A stretch of DNA of 27,505 nucleotides from Ruminimicrobiellum sp045223915 (GTDB taxonomy: Bacteria > Elusimicrobiota > Endomicrobiia > Endomicrobiales > Endomicrobiaceae). A program made the translations under genes and the position numbers. The notes beneath the pieces are model-generated. The model was given only the letters and a program-made list of their open reading frames with translations. It made no database searches and was not told where the DNA came from. The stretch covers positions 1 to 27,505 of the forward strand of contig JBGUZU010000010.1 in assembly GCA_045223915.1 (NCBI GenBank). The letters run 5' to 3'. Positions 1 through 7,714 of the stretch are shown one piece after another; within the stretch, counting starts at the first letter, position 1; each line of letters opens with the position of its first letter.

Positions 1-1
1 C

Positions 2-103
2 AAAGATTTGAGCCACGTAATCGGTGGATTCTGCTTCGCAGCATCTAAAGATGACAATCCTAACGGATTCATCATTTACTTAGATGACATCATTTATGAA
101 TAA
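2..103 (+). CDS. C-terminal end of a protein with a probable beta-sandwich domain (partial)
   Basis: The reading frame is open from the window edge to a TAA stop, giving 33 residues that include SHVIGGFCFAASKD and end in FIIYLDDIIYE. This ending resembles the last strands of galactose-binding-like (carbohydrate-binding) beta-sandwich domains, where a 'PxGxxxYLDDIxY' ending is common. That is recognition by pattern only, since most of the gene lies outside the window. The frame is followed at once by a strong intrinsic terminator, which supports a real gene end. The enzyme or substrate cannot be inferred. Confidence 0.6.
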   Translation, partial: KDLSHVIGGFCFAASKDDNPNGFIIYLDDIIYE

Positions 104-114
104 TCTTCATTAAA

Positions 115-155
115 TAAAAAAGAGGTAGAGAATTTTCTCTACCTCTTTTTTTTTG
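115..155. terminator. Bidirectional intrinsic terminator between the partial + strand gene and recA
   Basis: AGAGGTAGAGA (121-131) pairs perfectly with TCTCTACCTCT (136-146) across a four-base loop. A run of A lies on the left (115-120) and a run of T on the right (147-154). It therefore works as a terminator in both directions and separates the convergent + strand gene from recA. Confidence 0.93.
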
Positions 156-165
156 TTTCATATCT

Positions 166-1239
166 TTATTTCTTGGATTTCTTTTCTTTCTTTTCTGCTT
201 TTGCAGGTGCTGCAATTTCCGCATCAATAGGTGTATCTATATCATCTAACTTTTTGCAACCGTGTTTTTCTCTTATAAGATTTTCTAATTCGTATGCCAC
301 TTCCGGAGTATTTGCCAAATATTCTTTGAACTTATCTTTACCCTGGAATCTTTCATCTTTATATGTAAAGAAAGAACCTGCTTTTTCTATAAAACCGTCT
401 GCTACACCGATATCTACAAGGTATCCTGTTTTATCTATACCGACACCGAACATAATATCAAACTCTGCTTGTTTGAAAGGCGCTGCAACTTTATTTTTTA
501 CTACTTTTACTCTTACTCTGTTACCTAAAATTTCGTCACCTTTCTTTATTGCTTCTATTCTTCTGATATCAAGTCTTACCGAAGAATAAAATTTTAGTGC
601 AAGTCCGCCGGGTGTAGTTTCAGGGTTGCCCCACATAACACCGATTTTTTGTCTTAACTGGTTAATAAATATAATTGAAGCTTTTGATTTTGAAACTACA
701 GGTGTGAGTTTTCTTAAACCTTGGCTCATAAGTCTTGCTTGAATACCTACAAAAGAGTCACCCATTTCACCTTCTATTTCGGCTCTCGGAACAAGAGCTG
801 CAACGGAATCTACAACTATTAAATCTACGGCACCGGAACAAACAAGTTTTTCGGCTATTGCAAGGCCTTGTTCCCCTGAATCCGGTTGAGATATAAGCAT
901 ATCATCTACATTTACTCCCAATTTTGCCGCATAGTCCGGATCCATAGCATGTTCCGCATCTATGTATGCTACTATTCCGCCTTGTTTTTGTGCTTGTGCC
1001 GCTATACACATTGCAAGTGTGGATTTTCCTGAAGATTCGGGTCCGTAAATTTCTATTATTCTTCCTCTCGGAATACCGCCGATACCTATTGCTATATCCA
1101 AAGGTAATGCTCCCGTAGGTATCGCTTCAACATTTTCGTTTGATGTATCGCCCAATCTCATTATTGCTTCTTTACCGAAATCTTTTTCTATTTGCGACAA
1201 TGCCAAATTTAACGCTTTAAGCTTTTCATCTTTACTCAT
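166..1239 (-). CDS. recA: Recombinase RecA
   Basis: Strand-exchange ATPase of homologous recombination, and co-protease for LexA where an SOS system exists. The 357-residue product shows the Walker A motif GPESSGKST (66-74), the DAEHAMDP stretch, the Walker B region (LIVVDSVAALVPRAEIEGE), and the loop-2 region with NQLRQKIGVMWGNPETTPGG. Length is normal for the family. The start is supported by a good Shine-Dalgarno (AAGGAGA, 1246-1252) and by a consensus promoter just upstream. One odd point is that the C-terminus ends in a strongly basic tail (AEKKEKKSKK), whereas many RecA proteins end in an acidic tail. The gene is last in a co-directional row and downstream of a RecB-like nuclease gene, but its own promoter suggests independent expression. 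Confidence 0.99.
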   Translation of the reverse strand: MSKDEKLKALNLALSQIEKDFGKEAIMRLGDTSNENVEAIPTGALPLDIAIGIGGIPRGRIIEIYGPESSGKSTLAMCIAAQAQKQGGIVAYIDAEHAMDPDYAAKLGVNVDDMLISQPDSGEQGLAIAEKLVCSGAVDLIVVDSVAALVPRAEIEGEMGDSFVGIQARLMSQGLRKLTPVVSKSKASIIFINQLRQKIGVMWGNPETTPGGLALKFYSSVRLDIRRIEAIKKGDEILGNRVRVKVVKNKVAAPFKQAEFDIMFGVGIDKTGYLVDIGVADGFIEKAGSFFTYKDERFQGKDKFKEYLANTPEVAYELENLIREKHGCKKLDDIDTPIDAEIAAPAKAEKKEKKSKK

Positions 1240-1269
1240 TTATATCTCCTTTAATACTTATTTTTGTAT

Positions 1270-1298
1270 ATTATACATTTGTTTGTATTAATTGTCAA
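1270..1298 (-). promoter_or_regulatory. Consensus sigma-70-type promoter of recA
   Basis: On the minus strand there is a perfect TTGACA (1293-1298), a 17-base spacer, and a perfect TATAAT (1270-1275). Predicted transcription starts near 1263, giving a short leader before the recA ATG at 1239. A dyad ATACA-N6-TGTAT (1273-1288) overlaps the -10 box and spacer and is a candidate operator. No classical LexA box of the GAAC-N4-GTTC or CTG-N10-CAG type is visible. Confidence 0.9.
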
Positions 1299-1305
1299 GT
1301 GTTTA

Positions 1306-2202
1306 TTAAAAATTGTTTTTACAGAGTTCTCTGAAGTTACAGTATTTGCAGAAAAATTCGTTATCTGTTTTTTCAAAACAGTCTTTTTCTTTAGGAATAT
1401 TGTTTTCTATATCCTGCAAATATTCGTACATTTGTTTTGTTTCATCTTCAACTTGTTGTTGGAACTGTGCCAACATTTCATCGGTTAAGTTTACTGTATA
1501 TTCATCGTATGCGGGTGATAAATATACAACTGTTGAAGTTATGTTTTGTGCATTGGTATTAAAATGGTAACTTGCCCATAAAGAGTAACCTATTAACTGT
1601 CTTGAATGTTTTTGTTCATCTCTTTTGCCGGTTTTCCAATCTAAAATATAAATTTTATCTCCCACCGGTATAAGATAATCCACTTTACAGTATGCTTTAT
1701 AGTTATTGATTCTCGTTTCTCCGAATCCGCCCGGCTCGATTATCCAATTTTTGCTTTCCGGAACTGCCGTTTCGAATATCCATTTTAACCTTTTACTTGT
1801 TAAAAAGTTTTCTATTATTCTGTTTATCTGAGGAATAAGATCTTGTGCGGTAACGGAATTTCTTTGTTTGTAATATACTTCGCAAAAATCTTTGCTGCTA
1901 CAATATTCTTCCGCCATTTTTGCTACATATCTTAAAAAGTTCGGTCTGCTTATAGGCTTTGCGGTCTTTTGTAATCTTACAAGTAAATCTCTTATTGAAT
2001 CGTGAACGATGTTACCCGTTTCAAGAGCAACCGAAGTTAACGATTTCAATTTTTGTATTTTGGATAAAGGTATTTCTCTGTCGAATTTGGAATAATAAGA
2101 ATAAAAATATTGTCTCTTACAATTTTTAAAAACATCGTACCTTGATACCGACCACCCCAAAACGGAAGTGAACGGAAAATTTTTAATTTTAGGTAAATTC
2201 AT
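1306..2202 (-). CDS. Stand-alone RecB/AddB-like PD-(D/E)XK exonuclease with Fe-S cluster cysteines
   Basis: This 298-residue protein matches the PDDEXK_1 nuclease superfamily found at the C-terminus of AddB, in Cas4 and in RecB-like nucleases. Visible residues are a first cysteine in FKNCKRQYF (C28), the motif-I histidine in GNIVHDSI (H67), the catalytic D175 (KVDYLIPV), D188 and K190 (ILDWKTGK), a QxxxY motif (Q202-Y206), and a C-terminal trio CKYCNFRELC (C285, C288, C294). Together with C28 the trio would hold a 4Fe-4S cluster. No helicase domain is present. The gene follows the M16 pair by 23 bp and precedes recA by 66 bp. A role in DNA end processing is inferred from the family and from recA next door. 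SD: AGGAT at 2211-2215. Confidence 0.9.
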   Translation of the reverse strand: MNLPKIKNFPFTSVLGWSVSRYDVFKNCKRQYFYSYYSKFDREIPLSKIQKLKSLTSVALETGNIVHDSIRDLLVRLQKTAKPISRPNFLRYVAKMAEEYCSSKDFCEVYYKQRNSVTAQDLIPQINRIIENFLTSKRLKWIFETAVPESKNWIIEPGGFGETRINNYKAYCKVDYLIPVGDKIYILDWKTGKRDEQKHSRQLIGYSLWASYHFNTNAQNITSTVVYLSPAYDEYTVNLTDEMLAQFQQQVEDETKQMYEYLQDIENNIPKEKDCFEKTDNEFFCKYCNFRELCKNNF

Positions 2203-2225
2203 AACTTTATATCCTGATATAAATT

Positions 2226-3521
2226 TTAGTTTGGCATAAGTATTAATTTATACGGTTTTTGCTTAAAATATTTATTTGCAACTTTTATAATATCGTCCGA
2301 AGTAACTTTAGATAACAAATCTATATATTTATCGTCATATTCGTAACCCAAGCCCAACATTTCTCTTGCGGAAAGATAATATGCTTGTCTTTCAACGGAC
2401 TGATGAGATAAAAGATAAATTCCTTTAATGAAATTTTTCGTATCGTTTAATTCTTTATCGGAAACTTTTGTGTTACATAAATCCGTCATAATTTTTTCTA
2501 TACCGTTTTTGGTGATATCAACATTTTTCTTGTCCAACCCGATATAAATTTCAAAGTAACTGTCACCCATTCTTGTAGGATAATTAGAGTTAACTTCGTA
2601 AGCAAGTCCCAACTTTTCTCTGAGTTCTATAAACAGTCTGCCGGTCATTCTTGCACCTAAAACAAGATTTATCATTTTTAATGTTATGGAATCTTCATTT
2701 AATACATCGGGTGCATCGTAAGCATAAATTATAAATGCCTGATTAAATTTAGAATTTACAATTGTATCTTCACCTGTTCTTTCGGGATTTCTTTCAAAAG
2801 AAACTTTTGGCTTTTCTTGTGTTAAATTCATTTGGCCGAAATATTTGTTTAGAGTTTTTTTAAGAGTTGATTTTTTTATGTTTCCTACAACGGTAATAAC
2901 CATACCTTTTGTTGAATATATTTTGTTATAAACATCTTTTAAATCTTGTTGCGTTAAACCGGTTAAAGTTTCTTCGGTACCGCTTTTTATTTTAGAGTAA
3001 GGATTTTTTTCGTTATAAAAATCGGATATAAATTTGTCTCTTGCTACGGATTTTATACTGTCTTGTCTTACTTTTATGGATTGTATCATTAACTCTTTTT
3101 CTTTACCCATTTCCGTTGAATCGAAAGCGGGATTTAAAATTATGTCGGAAAGAATTTCGCAGGACTCGTCAAAATATTGGCTCATACAATTTAATGTCCA
3201 ACCGGAATAATCGTATTCAACATCAGGTGAAATAGAAGAACCTAAATTTTCTATATCGGTAGCCAAAACTTCGGCATTTCTTTTGTTTGTTGATTTGTTC
3301 ATTGTGTTATACAAAAGAGAAGTCACACCCGATTTGGAAGAATCTTCATTTAAAACCGATATCGGTGAATGAATTTTTAAACATAAGATTTCAACCGATT
3401 TTGTTTGTTTGAATATAACTTTAATTCCGTTGTTTAAGCTGAATGTTTCCATTTTCGTTCCTCCGAAACTTGTAGAACTGAATAATATAACAGATAATAA
3501 AATTGTTAAAAAATATTTCAT
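2226..3521 (-). CDS. Non-catalytic M16-family peptidase subunit (periplasmic)
   Basis: This 431-residue protein has an N-terminal signal peptide (MKYFLTILLSVILFSSTSFG) and the M16 (insulinase/processing-peptidase) fold. Family landmarks include the DYSGWTL region, the YSKIKSGTEETL region, VVGNI, and GRLFIELREKLGLAY. The zinc-binding HXXEH is missing: the matching stretch reads GVTSLLYNTM (65-74), so both zinc histidines and the catalytic glutamate are replaced. Its start codon overlaps the stop of the preceding M16 gene (ATGA), so the two are probably translated together. By analogy with mitochondrial processing peptidase and bacterial M16B heterodimers, I infer that it pairs with the active neighbour and shapes the chamber. 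Confidence 0.92.
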   Translation of the reverse strand: MKYFLTILLSVILFSSTSFGGTKMETFSLNNGIKVIFKQTKSVEILCLKIHSPISVLNEDSSKSGVTSLLYNTMNKSTNKRNAEVLATDIENLGSSISPDVEYDYSGWTLNCMSQYFDESCEILSDIILNPAFDSTEMGKEKELMIQSIKVRQDSIKSVARDKFISDFYNEKNPYSKIKSGTEETLTGLTQQDLKDVYNKIYSTKGMVITVVGNIKKSTLKKTLNKYFGQMNLTQEKPKVSFERNPERTGEDTIVNSKFNQAFIIYAYDAPDVLNEDSITLKMINLVLGARMTGRLFIELREKLGLAYEVNSNYPTRMGDSYFEIYIGLDKKNVDITKNGIEKIMTDLCNTKVSDKELNDTKNFIKGIYLLSHQSVERQAYYLSAREMLGLGYEYDDKYIDLLSKVTSDDIIKVANKYFKQKPYKLILMPN

Positions 3522-4816
3522 TTAGGGAATACTACCACCTTTGATAATTTTTCTTTTGAATAATATTTTTTCATGAAATTCTTTACATCATCAACAGTAA
3601 CTTTTTCTATGTTTTCCAAATATTTTTCAAAAACTTCCAAATGGTTAAACAGTTTCCAAAATCCCATCAAACTTGCTTGTTCGTTGAACGTTTGTAAATC
3701 GAACAACCAATCCGATTTCATATTTATTTTAATTTTCTGCAACTCTTCTTGTGTAGGTCCTTCGGCTGTAAATTTGTCTAATTCTTGAATAAGAGCATCT
3801 TTAACTTGTTCATAGTTTGTTTTATCGAAAATTGCGGATATGTATGCGCTTCCCGTTCCGTTAAGTGTCATAAAAGATGAACTGATGGAATATACCAACT
3901 GTTTTTCTTCTTTTAATATTCTGTTTAATCTTGAAGATTTTCCCGCGCCTAAAATATTTAAAGCAACATCGGCAACATAAATATCTTTCGATGACATATC
4001 AGGTCCCAAAAATCCTGCCAACATATATGTGTGTGCCAACTTATCATCAGTAATAAGTTCCGTGCCGGTATCATCTTTTTCTATAATGTTCGGTTCAATA
4101 AGGTTGGGGTTGGTGTTTTGGTTCTGTCCTAAAGTTTCCGATATAACTTTTTTTGTTTCTTTAATATCTATATCACCGACAACGGCAATAACCATTCTTG
4201 AAGGAATATAATGTTCTTTAAAATATTTTACTATTTCTTCTCTCGGGATATTCGCAATAACATCTTCTGTTCCTATAACACTGTTTTTGTAAGCGGCTTG
4301 TTTGTATGTTGTTGTCATAAACTTTTCAAACAGTTGAGAGTGGGGATTATCTTTATGTCTTTGAATTTCTTCTATAACAACTTTTCTTTCAGGTACAATT
4401 TCTTTTTCCGGAAATAAAGGGTTGGATACCATATCGGAAAGCATTTTTATTGCTTGAATATATCCGTCTTTTTGTATATCTATATAAAAACAAGTATATT
4501 CTTTTGAAGTTGCGGCATTTACGTATCCGCCCATATTTTCAATGTTTTCCATTATTTCGGTATTACCGGGGAAATTTTTTGTTCCTTTAAAAACAAGATG
4601 TTCTATAAAGTGAGAAAGCCCCGCTTGTTCGGGTGTTTCGTTTATTGAACCTGTTTTTACCCAAATATATACCGATACTATAGGAACCGATGTATCTTTT
4701 TTTAGTACAGCCGTTAAACCGTTTTTAAAGTTCATAAATTTAACTCCTTTAAACACATCACAATATACTTGTGTACTTAGAAATAATAATGTAATTAATA
4801 AAAATATTTTTTTCAT
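3518..4816 (-). CDS. Catalytic M16-family zinc peptidase subunit (periplasmic)
   Basis: This M16 family metallopeptidase has an intact zinc site, HFIEH (H69, E72, H73), with a glutamate 76 residues further on (IEE, 149-150), as the HXXEH-X76-E rule requires. I place the start at 4816 because it begins a signal peptide (MKKIFLLITLLFL) and overlaps the upstream stop as ATGA. A longer in-frame reading from 4885 would add 23 residues before the signal peptide and lie inside the upstream gene. The protein is 432 residues. It is followed by a degenerate M16 partner in a four-base overlap, which suggests an active/inactive heterodimer in the cell envelope. The substrate is unknown; processing or clearing of peptides is a family-level guess. 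Confidence 0.93.
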   Translation of the reverse strand: MKKIFLLITLLFLSTQVYCDVFKGVKFMNFKNGLTAVLKKDTSVPIVSVYIWVKTGSINETPEQAGLSHFIEHLVFKGTKNFPGNTEIMENIENMGGYVNAATSKEYTCFYIDIQKDGYIQAIKMLSDMVSNPLFPEKEIVPERKVVIEEIQRHKDNPHSQLFEKFMTTTYKQAAYKNSVIGTEDVIANIPREEIVKYFKEHYIPSRMVIAVVGDIDIKETKKVISETLGQNQNTNPNLIEPNIIEKDDTGTELITDDKLAHTYMLAGFLGPDMSSKDIYVADVALNILGAGKSSRLNRILKEEKQLVYSISSSFMTLNGTGSAYISAIFDKTNYEQVKDALIQELDKFTAEGPTQEELQKIKINMKSDWLFDLQTFNEQASLMGFWKLFNHLEVFEKYLENIEKVTVDDVKNFMKKYYSKEKLSKVVVFPK

Positions 4817-5175
4817 TGTTCTTTTTTTGTAAAAGCACCTTTTTGTCTTGCGATTCTGAATAAGTCTACTATCGAGTATGCCCATAAAGCCGCAAAAAAT
4901 ATATTAAATATTAACATAGTGTTGGGATTTTCTTCCTGAAACTTGGAATAAATGTTTTTGAATTGTTCAATGTTTTGAAAAGTTGCAACCGCTTCCAATG
5001 TTTCCTGCCCTACGGACGAAACAAATGTGCTTGCCAACATCAAAAACAGTACAAGTGCAAGGGTAATAAAAAATATTGCTCTTTTCCATTCTTTTATTAT
5101 TAAGTGTCCCGCTCCGGGCCCTAATACCAATGTTACCACGCTTGCTAAAAGTAAAGTAATTTTATCTTTGTTCAT
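4813..5175 (-). CDS. Small TM2-like integral membrane protein
   Basis: This 120-residue hydrophobic protein has three likely membrane segments (about 8-26, 32-54 and 88-106). The first contains LGPGAGHLIIKEWKRAIFF, which resembles the 'PGxGxxYxGxxxRG' signature of TM2/DUF5683-type small membrane proteins. The last runs into a basic tail (FRIARQKGAFTKKEQ). A soluble loop of about 30 residues lies between the second and third segments. The start lies two bases after the metH stop and the stop overlaps the next start (ATGA), so it is embedded in the operon. Function is unknown. The tight coupling to the M16 peptidase gene suggests a link with that envelope system, not with methionine synthesis. 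Confidence 0.8.
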   Translation of the reverse strand: MNKDKITLLLASVVTLVLGPGAGHLIIKEWKRAIFFITLALVLFLMLASTFVSSVGQETLEAVATFQNIEQFKNIYSKFQEENPNTMLIFNIFFAALWAYSIVDLFRIARQKGAFTKKEQ

Positions 5176-5177
5176 TT

Positions 5178-7586
5178 TTATTTCTTTTTTAAAAGTTCGG
5201 TTGCTATTTTTGCCGCTTCAATTGCATCTCTTGAATAACCGTCCGCACCGATACTGTTTGCGAACTCTTGAGTTAACGGTGCACCGCCAACCATAATTTT
5301 TGCATCTATGTTAAGTGCTTTTTTCAAGTTTATAACTTTTTCCATTTCTATCATGGTGGTTGTCATAAGTGCGGACAACCCTATAATATCCACATGTTCC
5401 TGTTTGGCTTTTTCTATAATTTCTTCTTTACTTACATTTTTGCCTAAATCGAAAACTTCAAATCCGAAACTTTCAAGTACGGCGCAAACTATATTTTTAC
5501 CTATATCGTGAACATCACCTTGAACTGTAGCCATAACAACTTTACCTGCAACTTTTTGGTTATCTTTTTTAAGTAACGGTTTTATATAACTGAAAGCAAG
5601 TTGTGATGCTTCCGCTGCCATAATAACCTGCGGTAAAAAATATTCTTTTGATGCGAATTTGTCGCCTACTACATTTAATGCTTTTAAAATAAGTTCGTTT
5701 GATATTGTTAACGGTTCTACACCGCTGTTTATAAGTTCACTGATTAAATCTTTAATATAATCTTTATCACCGTTTATTATTGCATTAAACAATCTTTCTT
5801 TAGGGGAAAGTTTTGTTTCTTCAACCGCAGCTTTTTTTACCACTGCACCATACTTTGCAACATATTCTTTGGCATTTTCATCTTTACCTGACAAAAGGTT
5901 TCTTGCATATTCGTCATCAATTGTCCAATCTACACTCGGGTTACATATTGCCAAATCAAGACCGGCATTGATTGCCATTTTAAGAAAAGTTGAATTTATT
6001 GTTTGTCTTGAAGGTAACCCGAACGATATATTTGATACTCCCAAAATTGTTTTACATTCCGGGAACAATTTTTTGGATTCTTTTATCGCCGTTAAAGTTT
6101 CCTGAACCTGTTTTGCTGATGAACTTACAGCCAATGTAAGATAATCGAAAACAATTTCTTCTCTTTTTACACCGAACTTGTCCGCATAAGACAAAATCTT
6201 TTCCGCTATTTTTATTCTGTCTTGCCAAGTTTTCGGGATACCTTTTTCATCTACACATAACCCGATAATACTTGCACCGTATCTTTTTGCTATAGGTAAA
6301 ATCTTTTCAAGTTTTTCGGTTTCACCGTTAACCGAATTTATTAACGGTTTGCCCGCACAATGTTTACATGCATTTTCCAAAGCATCGGCAAAACTGGAAT
6401 CTAAAGACAGGGGAAGATTTACTATTTCCTGTATTTCGTTTACCGCATTAATAATGAGTTTTGTTTCGTCTCCGCCGGGAAGACCCATATTAACATCCAA
6501 AATGTCCGCGCCTGCCTGAGCTTGAGTTCTCGCTTCCGATTTTACAAGTCCGAATATGTTTTGCGAAAGTTCCGCCTGGAACTTTTTTCTTCCCGTAGGG
6601 TTTATTCTTTCACCTATTTTTACAGGCCTGTTTAAAAGGTTTAAATCAATTGCTTTTGTTCTTGAAGATAACAAATGATGTGTTACTTGTTTTCTTGTAA
6701 CAGGCGGCTTATTTTTTAATTTTTCGGATAACATTTTTATATATTGAGGATCTGTTCCGCAACATCCGCCCAACATGTTTATTCCGTAATTGTATGCTTT
6801 TAAACAAACTTCGGTAAATTCTTCCGGAGTTCCGGGGAAAATAGTTTTTCTGTTTATAAATTGCGGCATACCGGCATTAGGTTTAAACGATATCGGTAAA
6901 TTAGTATTTTCCGCCATGAACTTTGCAAGTTTTAAAAGGTCTTTCGGACCGACGGAACAGTTCATTCCTATAGCATCAACATCAAGACTTTCCGCCATAG
7001 CGATAAAACTTAAAACATCCGTTCCGGTAACCGAAGTTCCTTCATTTGTAAATGTCATTTGAGTAATAACAGGACCTGAATAAACATCTTTTACTGCAAG
7101 CACCGCCGCTTTTAACTCTTTAATTTCGGTCATGGTTTCTATAACTATTAAATCCACACCGCTGTCTCTTAAAAGTTCGGCTTGCTGTTTAAATGTTTCG
7201 TATGCCCGGTCAAAAGAAACATTTCCCAACGGGTACAAATACGAACCTATTGAAGAAATGTCACCGGCAACAAAAGAACCTTTTTGTTGTGCATGCTTTT
7301 TTGCAATTGATACACCTGCAAAAATTATATCTTTTATTTTGTTTTCAAGATTATATTGTGCAAGTTTTAACTTGTTTGCACCGAAAGTGTTTGCAAGAAT
7401 AATGTCGGAACCGCTGTTGATATATGATGAATAAATTTTTTCTATTCTTTCGGGAAACTTTATATTTAATTCTTCGGGAGTAGATACTCCTTCCAAAAAA
7501 TTATATTTTTGAAGTTCCGTTCCGGTAGCACCGTCAAGTATTAAAACTCTTTTTGCTAATAGTTCTTTAAATTCTTGTCTGTTCAT
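5178..7586 (-). CDS. metH: Cobalamin-dependent methionine synthase without activation domain
   Basis: Transfers the methyl group of methyl-tetrahydrofolate to homocysteine through cob(I)alamin. The 802 residues hold four modules in order. The homocysteine-binding barrel has zinc ligands C210 (GMNCSVGP) and C275/C276 (GGCCGTDP). The pterin-binding barrel includes GERINPTGRK at 325-334, DVNMG at 364-368 and GVSNISFGLP near 516. The helical cap is about 590-680. The Rossmann B12 domain has the base-off ligand motif DVHDIG (691-696, H693), SALMTTTM and GGAPLT. The C-terminal SAM-binding reactivation domain of the E. coli enzyme (1227 residues) is absent. A separate gene at 16005-16595 encodes that activity. 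metH is the first gene of a tight minus-strand series. No cobalamin or SAM riboswitch is visible in the short upstream gap. Confidence 0.97.
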   Translation of the reverse strand: MNRQEFKELLAKRVLILDGATGTELQKYNFLEGVSTPEELNIKFPERIEKIYSSYINSGSDIILANTFGANKLKLAQYNLENKIKDIIFAGVSIAKKHAQQKGSFVAGDISSIGSYLYPLGNVSFDRAYETFKQQAELLRDSGVDLIVIETMTEIKELKAAVLAVKDVYSGPVITQMTFTNEGTSVTGTDVLSFIAMAESLDVDAIGMNCSVGPKDLLKLAKFMAENTNLPISFKPNAGMPQFINRKTIFPGTPEEFTEVCLKAYNYGINMLGGCCGTDPQYIKMLSEKLKNKPPVTRKQVTHHLLSSRTKAIDLNLLNRPVKIGERINPTGRKKFQAELSQNIFGLVKSEARTQAQAGADILDVNMGLPGGDETKLIINAVNEIQEIVNLPLSLDSSFADALENACKHCAGKPLINSVNGETEKLEKILPIAKRYGASIIGLCVDEKGIPKTWQDRIKIAEKILSYADKFGVKREEIVFDYLTLAVSSSAKQVQETLTAIKESKKLFPECKTILGVSNISFGLPSRQTINSTFLKMAINAGLDLAICNPSVDWTIDDEYARNLLSGKDENAKEYVAKYGAVVKKAAVEETKLSPKERLFNAIINGDKDYIKDLISELINSGVEPLTISNELILKALNVVGDKFASKEYFLPQVIMAAEASQLAFSYIKPLLKKDNQKVAGKVVMATVQGDVHDIGKNIVCAVLESFGFEVFDLGKNVSKEEIIEKAKQEHVDIIGLSALMTTTMIEMEKVINLKKALNIDAKIMVGGAPLTQEFANSIGADGYSRDAIEAAKIATELLKKK

Positions 7587-7645
7587 ATCCTGTATATTCT
7601 ATCATAATTTTATAGTATTAGCTAAGCAGCTTTAAAAGTGAAACG

Positions 7646-7700
7646 GTACATAAAGAAGGTAAATGCGAAATTATTATTTAAAAGATAAATCCGTTTTGCC
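7646..7700 (+). repeat. Shortened copy R1 of a dispersed repeat
   Basis: Starts with GTACATAAAGAAGG and ends with TTTAAAAGATAAATCCG followed by TTTTGCC. The end matches the 3' portion of the copies at 22422-22569 and 24858-25010. The middle block of those copies (with the AGCGATAGCG sequence) is missing, so this looks like an internally deleted copy. It lies between the giant gene's stop and metH. Confidence 0.6.
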
Positions 7701-7714
7701 AAAATAAGTATATT

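Noticed and set aside
4817..4885. Upstream start of the catalytic M16 gene (MGILDSRL...)
   Set aside because: It would put 23 non-hydrophobic residues before a clear signal peptide and lie inside the preceding gene; the start at 4816 overlaps the upstream stop as ATGA.
7587..7714. Cobalamin or SAM riboswitch before metH
   Set aside because: The gap is short, has none of the conserved riboswitch cores, and is partly occupied by repeat R1.
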